In this document: positions 6,629-7,886 of the stretch, piece after piece
Position numbering within the stretch: the first letter of the stretch is position 1
How the letters are laid out: each line of letters starts with the position of its first letter
Source: an uncultured Pseudomonadota bacterium
Lineage (GTDB): Bacteria; Pseudomonadota; Gammaproteobacteria; Burkholderiales; Burkholderiaceae_C
Length of the DNA stretch: 7,886 bases
Reading direction: 5' to 3'
NCBI GenBank assembly: GCA_900320815.1
Contig: ONTY01000165.1
Coordinates: forward strand, 1-7,886
Translations under genes and position numbers: made by a program
The notes under the pieces: generated by a model
What the model saw: the letters and a program-made list of their open reading frames with translations, nothing else
The model's database searches: none
What the model was told of the DNA's origin: nothing

Positions 6629-7807
6629 TCATAATGAAGCCAAACAGTCAGAGGCATAATCGCTTTCCTCTGCCAGATTTTCAAGCGCCTCGCGCGCCGG
6701 GGCGCTGCCCTCCTGCGCCATTTCATACAGCGTGTCAATGGCGCCCTCGTCAAAATTGACTTGGCAGGCGCGAAGCTGCCACTGCGCCGCCTGTTTTTCG
6801 TCTGCCGGCACACCCAGCCCGCGGCGGTATATTGACGCCAAACGCTGCAAAGTGCGCATCTGGCCATATTCATCCTCATCCTGTTCGTCCGCCGTGCGGC
6901 GCAGCCATTCCAGGCACGCGCCCATATCTGCGCCGGCGGAAAGCAGCAATTGGATGGTTTCAGAAGCGCCGTCGCTTTCCACCGCGTACATGAGCGCTGC
7001 TTTGCCTTCGGCATCCTTGGCATGCACATCAGCGTCAGCCGCCAGCAGCAGCTTGGCAACTTCTGCGGCAACGCTCTTGCCCCAACTACTCCAAGTATTT
7101 TCTGCCGCGCACATAAGCGCCGTTTTGCCCTGTGCGTCTTTGGCGTTGACATCGGCGCCAGCGGCAAGCAATAGGCGGGTAACCTCGGCTGCACTCTCGC
7201 TGTTGTGGCTGCCCGCCGCGTACATAAGCGGCGTTTGCGCGGCAGCATCCTGGGCGTGCGCATTTGCGCCGGCGGCAAGCAACAATTTGACGGCCTCGTG
7301 CGCGCCATCGCTCAACCCAGCCGCTGCCTGCATGAGAGCCGTTTTACCCTTGACATCCTGAGCGTTGGCATCCGCGCCAGCAGCAAGCAGGCGTTCCACA
7401 GCCTCGGCTGCACGCTCCACCCTGCTGCCCGCCGCGCACATAAGCGCCGTGCGCCCATCGGCACTTGCCGCATGCGCATCCGCACCAGCGGCGAGCAGCA
7501 ACTGCACCCCGTCGTCACCGGCAGTGCCGTCGTCCTCCCAAATGCCTGCGGCGAGCATGAGCGCCGTTTCACCCTGTGCATTTTTGGCGTTCACATCCGC
7601 ACCTGCTTTCAACAGCAAGCGTGCGGCAGCACACGCGCCATCACTCCAGCCTCCTTCCACCGCACGCATAAGCGCCGTTTCACCCCTTTCATTTTTGGTA
7701 TTCACATCAGCGCCTGCCGCCAGCAGGGATTTGATTTTCTTCACACTCGCGCACGATGCCGCTTCAATAAGCGCCTGTGAGCGTTCGTCTTGAGTTTTCG
7801 CTTTCAT
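6629..7807 (-). CDS. Ankyrin-repeat protein with C-terminal Sel1-like repeat
   Basis: 392 residues from the ATG at 7807, which has AGAGGAG 5 bases upstream; a TTG further upstream is rejected. Residues about 9-300 form eight ankyrin repeats of 33-41 residues, each with the G-x-T-A-L-M-x-A-A helix start and the L-L-L-A-A-G-A-D-V-N-A loop. Several have extra residues in the second-helix loop. Residues about 323-348 (LASIYRRGLGVPADEKQAAQ and beyond) match a Sel1 repeat, and a weaker helical unit follows to the end. There is no signal peptide or membrane segment, so it is probably cytoplasmic and binds protein. It sits directly upstream of the DUF262/DUF1524 gene in the same frame, with ATGA at the junction, and probably shares its operon. 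A sensor, inhibitor or adaptor role is inference. Confidence 0.88.
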   Translation of the reverse strand: MKAKTQDERSQALIEAASCASVKKIKSLLAAGADVNTKNERGETALMRAVEGGWSDGACAAARLLLKAGADVNAKNAQGETALMLAAGIWEDDGTAGDDGVQLLLAAGADAHAASADGRTALMCAAGSRVERAAEAVERLLAAGADANAQDVKGKTALMQAAAGLSDGAHEAVKLLLAAGANAHAQDAAAQTPLMYAAGSHNSESAAEVTRLLLAAGADVNAKDAQGKTALMCAAENTWSSWGKSVAAEVAKLLLAADADVHAKDAEGKAALMYAVESDGASETIQLLLSAGADMGACLEWLRRTADEQDEDEYGQMRTLQRLASIYRRGLGVPADEKQAAQWQLRACQVNFDEGAIDTLYEMAQEGSAPAREALENLAEESDYASDCLASL

Positions 7808-7831
7808 TGATGCTCCTCTACTGCCACACAC

Positions 7832-7854
7832 CCGCCGGGCAACGCGCCCGACGG
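7832..7854. promoter_or_regulatory. Hairpin in the ankyrin-gene leader
   Basis: CCGCCGGGC (7832-7840) and GCCCGACGG (7846-7854) pair over 9 bp with one mismatch that is a G-U pair in the minus-strand RNA, around loop AACGC. It lies 25 bases upstream of the ankyrin ATG, ahead of the Shine-Dalgarno at 7813-7819. It may be an operator or an mRNA structure; with no U-tract it is not a terminator. No convincing promoter is visible in the remaining bases to 7886. Confidence 0.35.
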
Positions 7855-7886
7855 ACCATAAGATCTGTTTCAGTCGCAAAAGAAAA

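Noticed and set aside
4589..6634. Long plus-strand frames of 325 and 347 codons opposite the DUF262/DUF1524 gene
   Set aside because: They are low-complexity Arg/Pro/Ala/Gln products lying antisense to a gene with clear conserved motifs, with no ribosome sites and no family resemblance.
6562..7308. 248-codon minus-strand frame overlapping the ankyrin gene
   Set aside because: It is an out-of-frame reading of the ankyrin repeats (Arg/Cys-rich, repeating with the same period) and has no independent support.
6905..7790. Regular repeats of about 100-115 bases considered as a CRISPR array
   Set aside because: The units are protein-coding ankyrin repeats in an open frame; unit length, divergence and lack of short identical repeats with unique spacers rule out CRISPR.
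7808..7879. In-frame upstream extension of the ankyrin gene starting at a TTG
   Set aside because: The ATG at 7807 has an excellent Shine-Dalgarno at 5 bases; the extra 24 residues are Arg-rich and cross the leader hairpin.

Overview
The window looks like a GC-rich proteobacterial chromosome. ParE is closest in style to beta-proteobacterial (Burkholderiales/Neisseriales-like) sequences, but a deep gamma-proteobacterial lineage cannot be excluded from this sequence alone. Nearly every intact gene lies on the minus strand. The plus strand carries only gene remnants.

Layout, left to right. Positions 1-200 hold two minus-strand tRNA genes: a tRNA-Val(GAC) whose acceptor stem does not pair, then a tRNA-Thr(TGT) cut off by the window edge. 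A stable-RNA-like -10 element precedes them. Positions 243-600 hold the decayed remains of a plus-strand DinJ/YafQ-type toxin-antitoxin pair. Positions 650-1335 hold an intact minus-strand PIN-toxin/AbrB-like antitoxin operon (vapBC type) with a promoter. Positions 1530-2263 hold two minus-strand membrane-protein genes, a 63-residue single-pass protein and a DUF3592-like protein. Positions 2338-4317 hold parE, topoisomerase IV subunit B. Positions 4387-4767 hold a 5'-truncated bacteriohemerythrin on the plus strand, ended by a strong, probably bidirectional terminator at 4788-4816.

Positions 4829-7807 hold the most interesting part: a minus-strand two-gene cassette. An ankyrin/Sel1-repeat protein comes first, followed by a DUF262+DUF1524 (GmrSD-like) putative nuclease. 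The two ORFs share one reading frame and are separated by a single UGA. The nuclease frame seems to have lost its proper start codon: family-like N-terminal sequence runs straight up to the UGA, and an ATG overlapping that UGA is out of frame. This cassette is the best candidate here for an undescribed defence-type system.

Four related palindromic repeats (about 610-648, 1434-1471, 2294-2337 and 4361-4383) are scattered between genes. Two sit directly after stop codons (VapC, ParE), and two border gene fragments (YafQ-like, hemerythrin). With the remnants and toxin-antitoxin genes, they suggest an unstable, rearranged interval around the housekeeping gene parE.
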